A stretch of 64,000 bases of DNA from Planococcus maritimus (GCF_001592825.1 NZ_LTZG01000001.1:930001-994000), one strand, 5' to 3'. Counted from the first letter of the stretch, positions 18,086 to 27,380 are shown. The notes: generated by a model from the sequence alone, not told the origin. Numbers and translations: made by a program.

Positions 18086-19561
18086 TTACGCTTGTTTTTC
18101 GTTCCTGTATAGAATGGCATTGTAATCATATGCCTGCCTGTTGATCAGCAGGCTGAAGGCGATAAAGGCCACAAGCGACAGCAGGACGGGCACAGTAACC
18201 GTATGCACGCCAAACAAATTGCCATTTTCGATATTATAGAAATGCAAGGCGATATAGCTAATGATTCCTGTCGCCATGCTCGCAACCGCCCCGTATTTAT
18301 TGCCCCATTTCCAATAAAGCCCAAGCACAATCGGCCAGATGAATGCTGCTTCCAGGCCGCCAAATGCAAATAAGTTGAGAAAAATCAACAGGTCAGGCGG
18401 ATCGAGCGCCAGCAAGAAGACAATGGCGCCGAGCACCCCAGTGACCCCGAACGACATGCGCTTGATGGTTTTGAGGCTGGCGTCTGGTTTCACATAATTT
18501 AAGTAAACGTCTTTCACAATCGAAGAACTGACCAAAAGCAGCAGTGAATCGACCGTCGACATGATCGCCGCCATCGGAGCAGCGAGGACAATTCCCGCAA
18601 CCCACGGCGGCAAGGTTTCGAGCGCAATGAGCGGAATGACTTTATCGCCGACTTCGATGCCTGGAAGAAGCGGGCGGGCGAACACGCCAATCAAATGCAT
18701 ATTGAGCATGATGAACCCGGTGACGATCGTCCCGATGATCAGCGCACGGTGCATCGAACGGGCATTTTTATAAGACATCGCGCGCACCGCGATTTGCGGC
18801 AAGCCGACAACGCCGACGCCGACGAGAATCCAAAACGACGAAACATAGGCAGCACTAAGATTGCCTTCCGCCCCGTACGGCGTGACCAAATTCGGATTTT
18901 CGTTGATGAGATCTTGCATGATGTTCGAAATTCCGCCACCTGAAATGATAACGGCGATAAGCAAGACGAGCGTGCCCACGAGCATGACCGCCCCTTGTAC
19001 CGCATCCGTTAAAGCAACTGCCCGGAAGCCGCCGATAGTTACATAAACAAGGACACTGATCGCAAATAAAAACAACGCTGATTGATAGCTGAGCCCCGTT
19101 AAAGATTCGATGAGACGCGCGCCGCCAATCCACTGCGCTGCCATTGCGGAAAATAAGAAGATGATGATGCTTAGCGCAGATAATAAAACGACTGCTGTGC
19201 TATTGTAGCGGGCTTTTAAAAAATCGATCATCGTGACAGCGTTATAGCGGCGTGCCATGATGGCGTATTTTTTCCCGAGGATCATCAAGACGAAATAACC
19301 GGTGACCACTTGCGTCATCGCCAATAGCACCCAGCCAAATCCCATCGTATAGGCGGTACCCGGACCACCGAGAAAACTCGACGCGCTGCCGTATGTCGCA
19401 ACCATCGTCATCGCTAGGACAAATCCGCCGAGTTCGCGCCCACCAAGGAAATAATCACTGATGAAGTTCGAAGAGCCGGCCAGTTTTCTGCTCGACCAAT
19501 AGCCGATGAAAAAAATCATAATTAAAAAGACAAGCATGGGGATAAGAACGGAATAATTCAT
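18086..19561 (-). CDS. panF: Sodium/pantothenate symporter
   Basis: SSS-family symporter of 491 aa with about thirteen transmembrane segments, importing pantothenate with sodium. FISDYFLGGRELGGFVLAMT and ATYGSASSFLGGPGTAY near residues 35-72 match PanF, as does GWVLLAMTQVVTGYFVLM. The first codon overlaps the stop of the small yhdT-like gene in ATGA. In Proteobacteria and Firmicutes panF is paired with a small two-helix protein (DUF997, YhdT), and that pairing is seen here, which supports the substrate call. Confidence 0.92.
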   Translation of the reverse strand: MNYSVLIPMLVFLIMIFFIGYWSSRKLAGSSNFISDYFLGGRELGGFVLAMTMVATYGSASSFLGGPGTAYTMGFGWVLLAMTQVVTGYFVLMILGKKYAIMARRYNAVTMIDFLKARYNSTAVVLLSALSIIIFLFSAMAAQWIGGARLIESLTGLSYQSALFLFAISVLVYVTIGGFRAVALTDAVQGAVMLVGTLVLLIAVIISGGGISNIMQDLINENPNLVTPYGAEGNLSAAYVSSFWILVGVGVVGLPQIAVRAMSYKNARSMHRALIIGTIVTGFIMLNMHLIGVFARPLLPGIEVGDKVIPLIALETLPPWVAGIVLAAPMAAIMSTVDSLLLLVSSSIVKDVYLNYVKPDASLKTIKRMSFGVTGVLGAIVFLLALDPPDLLIFLNLFAFGGLEAAFIWPIVLGLYWKWGNKYGAVASMATGIISYIALHFYNIENGNLFGVHTVTVPVLLSLVAFIAFSLLINRQAYDYNAILYRNEKQA

Positions 19562-19830
19562 CGGTGTTCCTCCTGTTCTTCGTCAAACGGCACATCGACA
19601 AAGAAGAATTTGACGATAACTGTGACCAGTACAACCATGACCAGGAAACCGACGATGCAGCTATAGAAAAACCAATCAGGTAAGCCGAGTATATAGGTGT
19701 ATTCTTCGACTGGCCGACTGCCCAGCCCGTAGGCGAAAGCAAACCACCAAGCGAAGTTGAAGAGCGCAAGGCCGAGGCCAATCCAGGCTTCCCGGTGCGC
19801 GACGCGAAAGCGCCAATCTGTTTCTTTCAT
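19558..19830 (-). CDS. yhdT: YhdT-like small membrane protein (DUF997), PanF partner
   Basis: A 90-aa protein with two hydrophobic segments (about 18-40 and 50-78) and an acidic tail ending DEEQEEHR. Composition and position match the DUF997/YhdT proteins that precede panF. I place the start at 19830 (MKETDWRFR) since GGAGAGA lies about 6 nt upstream; the frame is open 132 bp further but that part has no RBS and is non-membrane. The stop overlaps the panF start by 4 bp, so the two are translationally coupled. The function is not known. Confidence 0.85.
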   Translation of the reverse strand: MKETDWRFRVAHREAWIGLGLALFNFAWWFAFAYGLGSRPVEEYTYILGLPDWFFYSCIVGFLVMVVLVTVIVKFFFVDVPFDEEQEEHR

Positions 19831-19965
19831 GGGTATCTCTCCGATCCATGGCTGTAATGTATTGTCTCTATCGTACACCAATGGCGGTGGTAAATTAAGC
19901 GCCAGTTTCTCCGTCTGTTTTTGGGCAAAAATAATCATTGGTTTCCATATGGGAGTGTCCATAAG

Positions 19966-19993
19966 AAAACCTCCGGAAGGCTCCGGAGGTTTT
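19966..19993. terminator. Terminator of the HlyD-like gene, symmetric
   Basis: A 12-bp stem AAAACCTCCGGA/TCCGGAGGTTTT. It has T residues on both sides, so it could work in both directions. Confidence 0.85.
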
Positions 19994-19994
19994 T

Positions 19995-21302
19995 TTAGCG
20001 TGCCAATAAATATTCAACATAAGCGCGCCATTCGGTATTTTTGGCGTAAGTGAAGTCTGGCGCAAGACTTGGGAATGGCATGAAGAGCTTCGGCCTACCC
20101 GGATAATCATGTAGCTGTTCTTCGTTAATCGCAATCTCTCCAGCTTGCATACCACTCGTGAGAACGACGCGGCCATGCTGCGCGAAGGCGATTTCGACCG
20201 GCACGGTATTCGGGCGGCCGTCGATATTCAAGGTATAAGCAGTCCCCTGGGTGTCGTCGTCATCATAAATCCAGCTATCGCGCAAGGCAATCGCGTCTTG
20301 TGCTTCATTCAACGTAATTTCAGCGTTGACGTTGCTGCCATAAGGCACGGTGTCTTGCAACGGTGCTTCAGGCGCAATGCGGACCTCGTAAAAAGCGATG
20401 GGGTTGTTTTGCTCAATGCGCCCGAGATCCCGATACGCTTCGAACCATTGCGATTCTTCCGCAGGCATTTCAGAAACGCTGCGGACCGTTCCAACAATTG
20501 CGCCTTCGATGCCTGGCGCCTGGATCAATACCCGGTCTGCCTGTTCGACTTCGTGCCATTCATCTTCAAGCAGATACGTTACGAATTCCCGTTCCGTATT
20601 ATAAATTTCAATGCTGAGCGGCGCAGAATCGCGATTGATGCTAGCGACCGTGCCATCGACTGGGCTAATGAGCGCTGGATTTTCCTGGCTTTGTGCAAGT
20701 TGTGCTTCAACCACCGCAAGTTCAGAGTCAATCGCCGCTAAGCGTTGCTGAGCCTGAGCGATGCCGGATGCATACGCGCCGTCTTCCGGCACTTCAACGC
20801 CGACTGAAACGTTGACATCCATGCGCAGCTCTTGTTCCATATCTTCGCCAAACCCTGGATAGCTCGAGCTGGTGTTGGAATTTTCATTCACGCTGCTGTC
20901 TTGAGACGACCGTGCTTGCGTCAATTCCTGCAAAGTCGACTGCACTTCGCTGCGTTCTGCTTGCAGCGCGCTTTGCTCCGACTGCCAAATGGCACGCTGG
21001 TCTTCCGATTCGCTTTCGTTCAAGCGAGCCAGTTCTGCACCTGCTGTCACGGCGTCACCTTCTTTGACGAGCCATTGCTCAAGCGCTTCATGGTCTTGCA
21101 CGTAAATTTCCATCGTGTCCTGCGGCGCCGTTAATGCTTCTTTTGGCAAAGTTTCCGTATAAGTATGTGTATATGCCTGTTCGTATTCACTGACATACAG
21201 CTCTTTTGAAATGATGCTTTTTTCACCGAATAATAGCAGGAAGTTCGAAGTCAAAAACGCGACAATGGCGATAGACAAGCCAATAAAGAAAAAGCGGTTC
21301 AT
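19995..21302 (-). CDS. HlyD/RND-adaptor-like membrane fusion protein
   Basis: A 435-aa protein with one N-terminal transmembrane helix (about 4-25). It then has a barrel-sandwich half motif (WLVKEGDAVTAGAELARLNE at about 79-98), an alpha-hairpin coiled coil rich in Gln and Glu (about 100-215) and the second half motif ALISPVDGTVASINRDSAP, followed by beta domains. This is the layout of efflux adaptors (MacA, YknX, HlyD). It overlaps the upstream membrane gene by 4 bp in ATGA. No ABC ATPase or permease lies beside it, so its transport partner is missing here or encoded elsewhere. Confidence 0.8.
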   Translation of the reverse strand: MNRFFFIGLSIAIVAFLTSNFLLLFGEKSIISKELYVSEYEQAYTHTYTETLPKEALTAPQDTMEIYVQDHEALEQWLVKEGDAVTAGAELARLNESESEDQRAIWQSEQSALQAERSEVQSTLQELTQARSSQDSSVNENSNTSSSYPGFGEDMEQELRMDVNVSVGVEVPEDGAYASGIAQAQQRLAAIDSELAVVEAQLAQSQENPALISPVDGTVASINRDSAPLSIEIYNTEREFVTYLLEDEWHEVEQADRVLIQAPGIEGAIVGTVRSVSEMPAEESQWFEAYRDLGRIEQNNPIAFYEVRIAPEAPLQDTVPYGSNVNAEITLNEAQDAIALRDSWIYDDDDTQGTAYTLNIDGRPNTVPVEIAFAQHGRVVLTSGMQAGEIAINEEQLHDYPGRPKLFMPFPSLAPDFTYAKNTEWRAYVEYLLAR

Positions 21303-21988
21303 AGAATTGGCCCCCCTTGCATAAAGTCACGGAGCATTTCTTCCACCGGAATTTGGCTGAACAACGCGACAATCAATGCGGAAATCACGTGAATCACGAT
21401 CAGTGAAAGCAAAATAATCTTCGGTGACACACGCGAGAAGTTCTTGATAAAACGGTATTGAATCGCAATAATCAATGACGTAAACAAGGTCAATTGGTTA
21501 AAGAAATAAATCAAATAGCTATTTTCCAAAAATGTCGCAGCAATCGGTCCGAATGAAAATGGCGAAAAGGCCATTGTGTAGCCATTCCATGCGAATATTC
21601 CAAAGATCAAGCCTTTTTCAAGCACTAACAATGCCGTAACGTAAGCTTGCATCACAAGCATCGCCTTCCATGGGATGCCAATAATTCGGCCGTACAAATA
21701 CGGGGCGATGTACAAGTGGAAACTTAAATACAAACCGCCCCACAGCAAGGTACCGACAAGCGATGTCCACCGTGCCAGTGTATAGGCGTCAAACATGCCC
21801 GCCGCAAGCAATGGCGTCAACGATCCAGTGTTCATGCCCCAAATTTCAGGCAAAGCGAAAACAAGTAAGCCGAGCACTAAGATAACGGCCAATCGCTTAT
21901 TGATTTGCCTCATTTCGGTGTGTCGCAAATTATGTATGAGTTGGCCTTGGTTCAGGAAAAAATGCCAAAATTTAAAGTCAGATATCAT
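21299..21988 (-). CDS. Polytopic membrane protein, Yip1-like layout, partner of the HlyD-like adaptor
   Basis: A 229-aa protein with about five or six hydrophobic segments (LAVILVLGLLVFALP; LVGTLLWGGLYLSFHLYIAP; LVMQAYVTALLVLEKG; the final IILLSLIVIHVISALIVALF). I do not recognise the family with certainty. Size and pairing with an HlyD-like protein resemble YknW-YknX of B. subtilis, where YknW is a Yip1-type protein. The ATG at 21988 has GAAAGGA 8 nt upstream; a second ATG at 21913 has no good RBS. The two genes are coupled by a 4-bp overlap. Confidence 0.75.
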   Translation of the reverse strand: MISDFKFWHFFLNQGQLIHNLRHTEMRQINKRLAVILVLGLLVFALPEIWGMNTGSLTPLLAAGMFDAYTLARWTSLVGTLLWGGLYLSFHLYIAPYLYGRIIGIPWKAMLVMQAYVTALLVLEKGLIFGIFAWNGYTMAFSPFSFGPIAATFLENSYLIYFFNQLTLFTSLIIAIQYRFIKNFSRVSPKIILLSLIVIHVISALIVALFSQIPVEEMLRDFMQGGPIL

Positions 21989-22164
21989 GCGTTTAAGTCC
22001 TTTCAGGCAAATGGCGTTCTGCTTAATTTTACTTTACCAAAAAACCAAGCGCTTTGAAACGAATTCCCTGCCACAATTTTCAATATTTGGTGGCTTTGAG
22101 ACGAATGGCATAGGATTGTGGTGAATTTTAAAGTGAATGAATGTGAAGTAATGAAAAAGAAGTG

Positions 22165-22320
22165 ATTGGAAAAGCTTCCGCTTTTCGACTGCGTTGCAGG
22201 GGCACGCTTTCCGGAGGGCTCGCATTGAGCCGCTTCGTCGCTACGCTCCTGCAGGGTCTCAATTGTCTCGCTGATCCTCCCGGAGTCGGCCCCTTCCACT
22301 CCGTCTTTAACTTTAGAGTG
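22165..22320 (+). repeat. Dispersed GC-rich intergenic repeat, third family, copy 1
   Basis: The segment carries GCTTTCCGGAGGGCTCGCA, a GGCTC/GAGCC hairpin, CTCCTGCAGGGTCTCAATTG and CCTCCCGGAGTCGG. A diverged reverse copy lies at about 59655-59765. Similar sequences are common between genes in Bacillaceae. The remainder of the gap 21989-22480 shows no gene or clear site. Confidence 0.6.
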
Positions 22321-22481
22321 GAAGATCGTTTTTTTCAGTTCATTAAAAGTAACGTGTGAAAATGCGTCATATTTTATAGTTTTCTTCAAACAGGTCGAAG
22401 AATGCACTGTCACATGCCTCCATTTACTGAAAAACAACAAACTTAACCTGTTCAAGCAGCGGTGTGTCAGATGCACCATCT

Positions 22482-22965
22482 GAAGAAGCGATTCCCCCAC
22501 TTGCCGGCAACTGGGTAAGAAGCTGAACCATGTAAACAAGCTGAACACAACGTAATATTTCAGCCGCCTAGCGCCAAGGGTGAGCCGATACCGTAAGACA
22601 GGTGTTCTTCCTGGCTTACTGCTAAAGGCCAACCCTAAGCAAGGCGGCGATCACCAACAAGAAGCCTAAATTGAATATCGAATCAATTGCACGAGCAAAC
22701 CCTTACTATCTACTCCACGCCCAATCCGGGAAGCGATTCCCCCACTAGCCGGCAACTAGGTAAAGAAGCACAGCCATTGAACAAGCTGAACACAATGAAA
22801 TCTCTCAGCCGCCGGCGCCAAGGGTGAGCCGACGCAGTAAGACAGGCGGTCTTCCTGGCTTACTGCAAGAGGCCAACCCAAAGCCCTGCGGCGAATACTC
22901 AGTTGAAGCCGAAACCAAATACTAGAACATCTCCACAACAAAACCCTCACTTTCATTACTTTTTT
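22482..22965 (-). repeat. Tandem intergenic repeat array, locus 2 (two copies)
   Basis: Same family as 4373-5000 but inverted. The two units begin at 22485 and 22730 (period 245). Each holds the three-stem hairpin, at 22578-22635 and 22822-22879. Copy 2 has the middle stem GCAGTAAG/CTTACTGC where locus 3 has GCCATAAG/CTTATGGC, a compensated change. A long open frame on the minus strand from 22632 runs only through repeat DNA and has no RBS, so I do not call it. Confidence 0.85.
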
Positions 22966-22973
22966 TAGAAATG

Positions 22974-22999
22974 AAAAAACCTCCGCGGCTGCGGAGGCT
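22974..22999 (-). terminator. Terminator of the DUF2187 gene
   Basis: A 7-bp GC stem CCTCCGC/GCGGAGG around AGCC, then six T on the minus strand. Confidence 0.88.
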
Positions 23000-23003
23000 T
23001 CGT

Positions 23004-23234
23004 TTATTGATCTGCGACAATCTTGTATTTCTTATGTGAAATTACGGTCATGTTGGAAGCAGCGCCGATTTCCTTGGCGTCTTCTGGTGAAATCTCGACG
23101 ATCACCGAATTGTCCATAATTTTGAAGATGGTTCCGTTAACGTCCACGCCATTGCGGTTGAATGAGATCCATTCGCCAATTTTACGGGCCGCTACAAATT
23201 CAGATACTTCTTTTTCATGGGGTTGAAATGCCAT
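23004..23234 (-). CDS. DUF2187 (YkvS-like) small protein
   Basis: A 76-aa cytosolic protein without membrane segments. The core IGEWISFNRNGVDVNGTIFK and NSVIVEIS looks like a small SH3-like beta barrel, as in DUF2187/YkvS proteins of Bacillales. The function is unknown. An AGAGAGG-type RBS precedes the ATG and a strong terminator follows, so it is a single-gene unit next to the dpp-ykf operon. Confidence 0.8.
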   Translation of the reverse strand: MAFQPHEKEVSEFVAARKIGEWISFNRNGVDVNGTIFKIMDNSVIVEISPEDAKEIGAASNMTVISHKKYKIVADQ

Positions 23235-23312
23235 CGTTATCCACGCCTCTCTATAATGAAAACATTATCTATCTATTATAGCATAAATTTATGGTAATTT
23301 CACCTGTTTCAA

Positions 23313-24275
23313 CTATTCATATAAATGACAAGCAACGTAATGGCCGGGCTCTTTTTCCTGCCATGCCGGCTTTTTCTCTGCGCAAATGCTCATGGCATGT
23401 GGGCAGCGCGTCCGGAACACACAGCCGCTTGGCGGATCGATCGGGCTCGGAAGTTCCCCTTCTAAAATCACGCGTTCGCGGGCTTCTTCAATGTCCGGAT
23501 CTGGAATCGGAATCGCTGACAGCAAAGCTTCCGTATACGGATGAAGGGGCTTGTCATACAATTGGTCGGCCGTCGTCAGTTCAACCATATGCCCTAGGTA
23601 CATCACACCGATGCGATCGGATATGTATTTAACCATACTGAGGTCGTGTGCGATGAATAAATACGTCAGTCCTTTTTCCTTTTGCAGCTTTTGCAAGAGC
23701 ATGACGACTTGCGCTTGTACCGATACATCGAGCGCTGAGATCGGTTCGTCGGCAATGATGAAATCTGGATCGAGCGACAAGGCCCGGGCGATGCCGATGC
23801 GTTGTCGCTGGCCTCCAGAGAATTCATGCGGATAGCGATTGGCATGGTCACGGTTCAATCCAACGTCTTCGAGCAATTGATGGACACGTGCCTGCAACTC
23901 TTTTTTATTCTTATACAAGCCATGTACTTGCATCGGTTCGGCAATAATCTCGAAAACGGTTGAACGCGGATTAAGAGATGCGTATGGATCCTGGAAAATC
24001 ATTTGCATATTGCGCAAGTAATCGAAGCGATCCTTGTCGGACATTTTGTGGATATCGACGCCCTCGTACTCGACTTTGCCGTCTGTCGAGCTGTATAAGC
24101 CCATAATGGTGCGGCCGGCCGTCGATTTGCCGCAACCTGATTCTCCTACAAGCCCGAAAGTTTCGCCGCGCTTGATATCAAAAGAAATGCCGTCGACTGC
24201 TTTTAAGGTCGTGTCTTTGCCGAGGTCGAAATGGCGCTTGAGTTCCTGTACGGACAATAAAGTTTCGTTCGTCAT
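23313..24275 (-). CDS. ykfD: Oligopeptide/dipeptide ABC transporter ATPase (DppF/YkfD type)
   Basis: A 320-aa ABC ATPase that powers peptide uptake. Walker [10 protein letters not shown] (about 41-49), the EFSGGQRQRIGIARAL signature, Walker B FIIADEPISALD and the C-terminal oligo-dipeptide extension with Cys residues in SGCVFRTRCPHAM (likely Fe-S or metal Cys motif) are all present. It is the last gene of the dpp-ykf operon, the position of ykfD in B. subtilis, and overlaps ykfC by 4 bp with GGAGG upstream. With DppD it would form the heterodimeric motor. Confidence 0.93.
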   Translation of the reverse strand: MTNETLLSVQELKRHFDLGKDTTLKAVDGISFDIKRGETFGLVGESGCGKSTAGRTIMGLYSSTDGKVEYEGVDIHKMSDKDRFDYLRNMQMIFQDPYASLNPRSTVFEIIAEPMQVHGLYKNKKELQARVHQLLEDVGLNRDHANRYPHEFSGGQRQRIGIARALSLDPDFIIADEPISALDVSVQAQVVMLLQKLQKEKGLTYLFIAHDLSMVKYISDRIGVMYLGHMVELTTADQLYDKPLHPYTEALLSAIPIPDPDIEEARERVILEGELPSPIDPPSGCVFRTRCPHAMSICAEKKPAWQEKEPGHYVACHLYE

Positions 24276-25210
24276 GTAGTTTCCTCCTGAGTAAATCTAC
24301 GGACGGCACATAATTCTTTGTCGTAGACTGTGCCTTCGAGACGGATGATTTCAATCGCTTTTCCGGATGTAGGTGAATGAATCATCATGCCTTGCCCGTA
24401 GTAAATGCCGACATGATGAAGTTTTCCTAGTCCTTCTTCGTAGGCGAAGAACAACAGGTCCCCGATTTGCCAAGCAGCCTCATCCAGACGGTCGATTTCC
24501 ACGCCTTCTGTGGACTGGTCTCCTGCATCGCGTGATATGTACAAGCCGCTCGCTTTTAGCATATGGTAGGAAAACCCAGAGCAGTCATAGCCGAAGCTCG
24601 ACATGCCGCCCCAGAAATACTGCAGACCTAAGAATCGTTCTGCCGTGTTTACAATCGACTGTCCGCTCCCGAGCGGAATTTGGTCGGGCGATGGGACGAG
24701 CTCGATATGCGCTGTGTCAATATACGCATCGCCATCCGGCGTGTGGACCTGGACGCGGGTTTCATCTGCATCTTGGACCGGCAACAAGCTATTGAATGGA
24801 ATCGACATAAGCGGTAAGCGGTCCGGCGTCCATAACTGTGCTTTATCTGCGGCCACACGCGCATAGCTTCGCCCTGAGAGTGAATCGATCTCTTTCAGAT
24901 GTGCTAATGGCACCCACCCCGGATAACCGCGTTCATCTTTATGGCTTGGCTGCCAAGGCGCGATGATTTTTGCCCACGTGCCGTCAATTTCATCTATTAC
25001 TACAGGCTCCCCGTAAAGCAACTGCGTTTGAAGCCGATTGCTGACCGTGAGATCTTTCGTTTGCTGCTGGTTCATCGCTTCACGCCATTTATTGATGTCC
25101 GGTGTGTTGGCAATAGCGTATGCATCCACTTCCCTGACTTTATCCGGATGGGTCCAGACGCTTGTCACCGGGACGCGGCAGACCCATTCCGTCGATGGTG
25201 TTTGTGGCAT
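24272..25210 (-). CDS. ykfC: Gamma-D-glutamyl-L-diamino acid endopeptidase (YkfC, NlpC/P60)
   Basis: A 312-aa cytosolic peptidase with two bacterial SH3-like regions (about 10-170) followed by an NlpC/P60 domain. Catalytic residues are visible: Cys in FGYDCSGFSYHML, His in LHHVGIYYG, and MIHSPTSG. There is no signal peptide once the start is set at 25210, where GGAGAGG lies 6 nt upstream; a frame opening at 25315 runs through ykfB. YkfC in B. subtilis removes the diamino acid from L-Ala-D-Glu-diamino-acid peptides, leaving L-Ala-D-Glu for YkfB. One base separates the ykfB stop from this ATG. Confidence 0.93.
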   Translation of the reverse strand: MPQTPSTEWVCRVPVTSVWTHPDKVREVDAYAIANTPDINKWREAMNQQQTKDLTVSNRLQTQLLYGEPVVIDEIDGTWAKIIAPWQPSHKDERGYPGWVPLAHLKEIDSLSGRSYARVAADKAQLWTPDRLPLMSIPFNSLLPVQDADETRVQVHTPDGDAYIDTAHIELVPSPDQIPLGSGQSIVNTAERFLGLQYFWGGMSSFGYDCSGFSYHMLKASGLYISRDAGDQSTEGVEIDRLDEAAWQIGDLLFFAYEEGLGKLHHVGIYYGQGMMIHSPTSGKAIEIIRLEGTVYDKELCAVRRFTQEETT

Positions 25211-25211
25211 A

Positions 25212-26318
25212 TTATCCTCTCCGTTCACGTAAAGTTTCCAGGAACCGCCCTGCATCGATGCCAAGTCCTGGCTCATCTGAAAAGTGGATAGCTTTGCCAC
25301 TATATTGGATGCCACCTGGCAAGAGATCCTCTTTCAACATGAGCGGCGCATCAAAGTCAAAACGCGTGACATTCGGCTGGCTCGCCGCGAAATGAGCAGC
25401 TGCCGTCAAGCCGAGTTTCGATTCGATCATGCTGCCGGTCATGCACGGGACTCCGTAAGTTTCAGCAAGCGCATTGATTTTCAAAGCTTGGTGGATGCCG
25501 CCCGCTTTCATCAATTTAATATTAATCAAGTCAGCTGCGCGCAATTCTAAAACACGTCTTGCATCAATTGGTGAAAAGACGCTCTCGTCCGCCATGATTG
25601 GCGTTAAGGTGCGATCGGTGACGAATTTCAAGCCTTCGATATCATTGGCCGGCACCGGCTGCTCGATCAATTCGATATTGAATCCGGCATCTTCCATTCG
25701 AGTGATGATGCGCACCGCCGATTTTGGGTCCCATCCTTGATTGGCATCCAAGCGCAGCGTCACTTTATTTCCGACACGCGCGCGAATCGCTTGGATTCTT
25801 TTGAAATCATTCTCCGCCTGGTCGATGCCGACTTTTACTTTCAACACTGTAAAGCCTTGTTGCTCATAGTCTGCCGCATCTGCTGCCATTTCTTCCGGGG
25901 CATTGACCGAAACCGTGTAATCGGTCTCGATCGATTTTCGGTAACCGCCGAGAAACTGGGTCAAGGGCATGCCAGCCTGTTGGGCGATTAAATCATAAAG
26001 TGCCATATCGACAGCCGCTTTGGCACTTGTGTTGCCCACTAAAGACTTATGGAGCTTGTCAAAAAGTTGCTCGCGATGCCGCAAATCCATCCCGATTAAA
26101 CCGGCACCCATCAACTGGATTGCCCTTTCGATTGCGTCTAGCGTATCGCCCGTAATAACGTGTGTCGGCGGCGCTTCCCCAAAACCGGAGCGGCCGTCTT
26201 GTGTCGCCAAATGAACAATGACCGCCTCAGCTGCTTCTACGGTCCGGAGTGCAGTCTTGAACGGCTTTTTTAAAGGAACAGCTATCCGGTAGGTCTCGAC
26301 AGACGCTACAACGGACAT
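25212..26318 (-). CDS. ykfB: L-Ala-D/L-Glu epimerase (YkfB)
   Basis: Enolase-superfamily enzyme of 368 aa converting L-Ala-D-Glu to L-Ala-L-Glu. The capping domain is followed by a beta-barrel with catalytic lysines in TVLKVKVG and INIKLMKAGG and metal ligands in RLDANQGW, IELIEQP and PIMADES. The order ykfA-ykfB-ykfC next to a dipeptide transporter is that of the muropeptide-recycling operon and supports the substrate. The start lies 1 bp beyond the ykfA stop, so translation is probably continuous. Confidence 0.94.
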   Translation of the reverse strand: MSVVASVETYRIAVPLKKPFKTALRTVEAAEAVIVHLATQDGRSGFGEAPPTHVITGDTLDAIERAIQLMGAGLIGMDLRHREQLFDKLHKSLVGNTSAKAAVDMALYDLIAQQAGMPLTQFLGGYRKSIETDYTVSVNAPEEMAADAADYEQQGFTVLKVKVGIDQAENDFKRIQAIRARVGNKVTLRLDANQGWDPKSAVRIITRMEDAGFNIELIEQPVPANDIEGLKFVTDRTLTPIMADESVFSPIDARRVLELRAADLINIKLMKAGGIHQALKINALAETYGVPCMTGSMIESKLGLTAAAHFAASQPNVTRFDFDAPLMLKEDLLPGGIQYSGKAIHFSDEPGLGIDAGRFLETLRERRG

Positions 26319-26319
26319 G

Positions 26320-27243
26320 TCACTCGACCCCCGGCAGGATGGTCAAAGTTTTCGCATCGGCATCGAGCCGCGCTTTTACGCCAAGCGGCAGAGAGAAATT
26401 CGGTTCGCAATGGCCGATCTTAAAGCCTTTGACGACTGGAATGTCCATGTCGCTAAAATAATCATTCAATACTTGATCGAGTGTCCACGATTGCTCGGGC
26501 TTTTTCGGCTCGGCGTTTTTGAAGTCACCGATGACAATACCGGCTACTTGTTCGAATTTACGCGCCATTTTAAGCTGGTTGAGCATTTCATCGACTTGGT
26601 ATGGCTCTTCTCCCGTATCTTCAATCAACAAAATTTTGCCTTTCGTGTCGATTTCGAATTTCGTCCCAAGAGTCCCGCGAATCAAGGAGAGATTGCCTCC
26701 GACTAGTTCACCATCAGCCATGCCGCCCGATAAAGTTTCCAGTTCAGAAATGGTTTCATCGTAATGCAATTCGAAAGGCTGGAACATTTGTCCGAACATG
26801 CGGCCGCTGCGCTCGTGAAATTCTGGCTTTCCAACGTCTGACGCCAGCATCGGCCCGTGGAATGTTACCAACTCTGCATACATTCCGATGGCATTATGTA
26901 AGAACGTCACATCTGAATAACCCCAGAAAATCTTTGGGTTTTCTTTGATCATGGCGTAGTCGATTCGGTCTGCGTAGCGAGCCGCTCCGTACCCTCCGCC
27001 AGCACAGATAATGGCTTTTACTTCCGGGTCTTCGAACATGGCGTGTAAATCCGCTAACCGCTCGGCATCGCTTCCAGCTAAATAACCATTTTTCGCTTCG
27101 ACCGATTTGCCCATTTTCACGTTCAATCCCATTTCTTCTAAAAATGGCAAAGCTTTTTTCAAATTCTCTAAGTTCGGCGGGCTGGATGGAGAAATGATCC
27201 CCACCGTATCCCCTTTTTGCAATCGTTTTGGCATTGTGCGCAT
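26320..27243 (-). CDS. ykfA: LD-carboxypeptidase, S66 family (YkfA)
   Basis: Serine peptidase of 307 aa that removes the terminal D-Ala from murein tetrapeptides. N-terminal GDTVGIISPSSPP, the oxyanion/nucleophile stretch AIICAGGGYGAARYADRIDY with WGYSDVTFLHNA (nucleophile Ser), and a late GHCEPNFSLPLG with the catalytic His are all typical. The start at 27243 has GAGGAG 8 nt upstream. It is separated from dppE by a strong terminator, so expression is probably lower than that of the binding protein. The length is normal. Confidence 0.92.
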   Translation of the reverse strand: MRTMPKRLQKGDTVGIISPSSPPNLENLKKALPFLEEMGLNVKMGKSVEAKNGYLAGSDAERLADLHAMFEDPEVKAIICAGGGYGAARYADRIDYAMIKENPKIFWGYSDVTFLHNAIGMYAELVTFHGPMLASDVGKPEFHERSGRMFGQMFQPFELHYDETISELETLSGGMADGELVGGNLSLIRGTLGTKFEIDTKGKILLIEDTGEEPYQVDEMLNQLKMARKFEQVAGIVIGDFKNAEPKKPEQSWTLDQVLNDYFSDMDIPVVKGFKIGHCEPNFSLPLGVKARLDADAKTLTILPGVE

Positions 27244-27302
27244 ATTGCTCACTCCTCTTGTTTTCTGTTCTTCACTCATAAAACTACCAGTTTTCCTCAG
27301 TG

Positions 27303-27344
27303 AAAAACAGAAAAGCGCGGCGCTTGGCCGCGCTTCTGTTTTTT
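27303..27344 (-). terminator. Internal terminator between dppE and ykfA
   Basis: A stem with the core GCGCGGC/GCCGCGC extended by ACAGAA pairing (small bulge), followed by a T-run. A second smaller hairpin (27350-27376) lies directly after the dppE stop. Together these would leave high dppE levels and reduced read-through into ykfABCD. Confidence 0.75.
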
Positions 27345-27380
27345 CATGCGATTACGCCCCTTGAACGGGGGCAGTCGCTT

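Noticed and set aside
22003..22632. Open frame of about 209 codons on the minus strand
   Set aside because: It lies wholly in dispersed repeat DNA, has no RBS and changes with repeat sequence.
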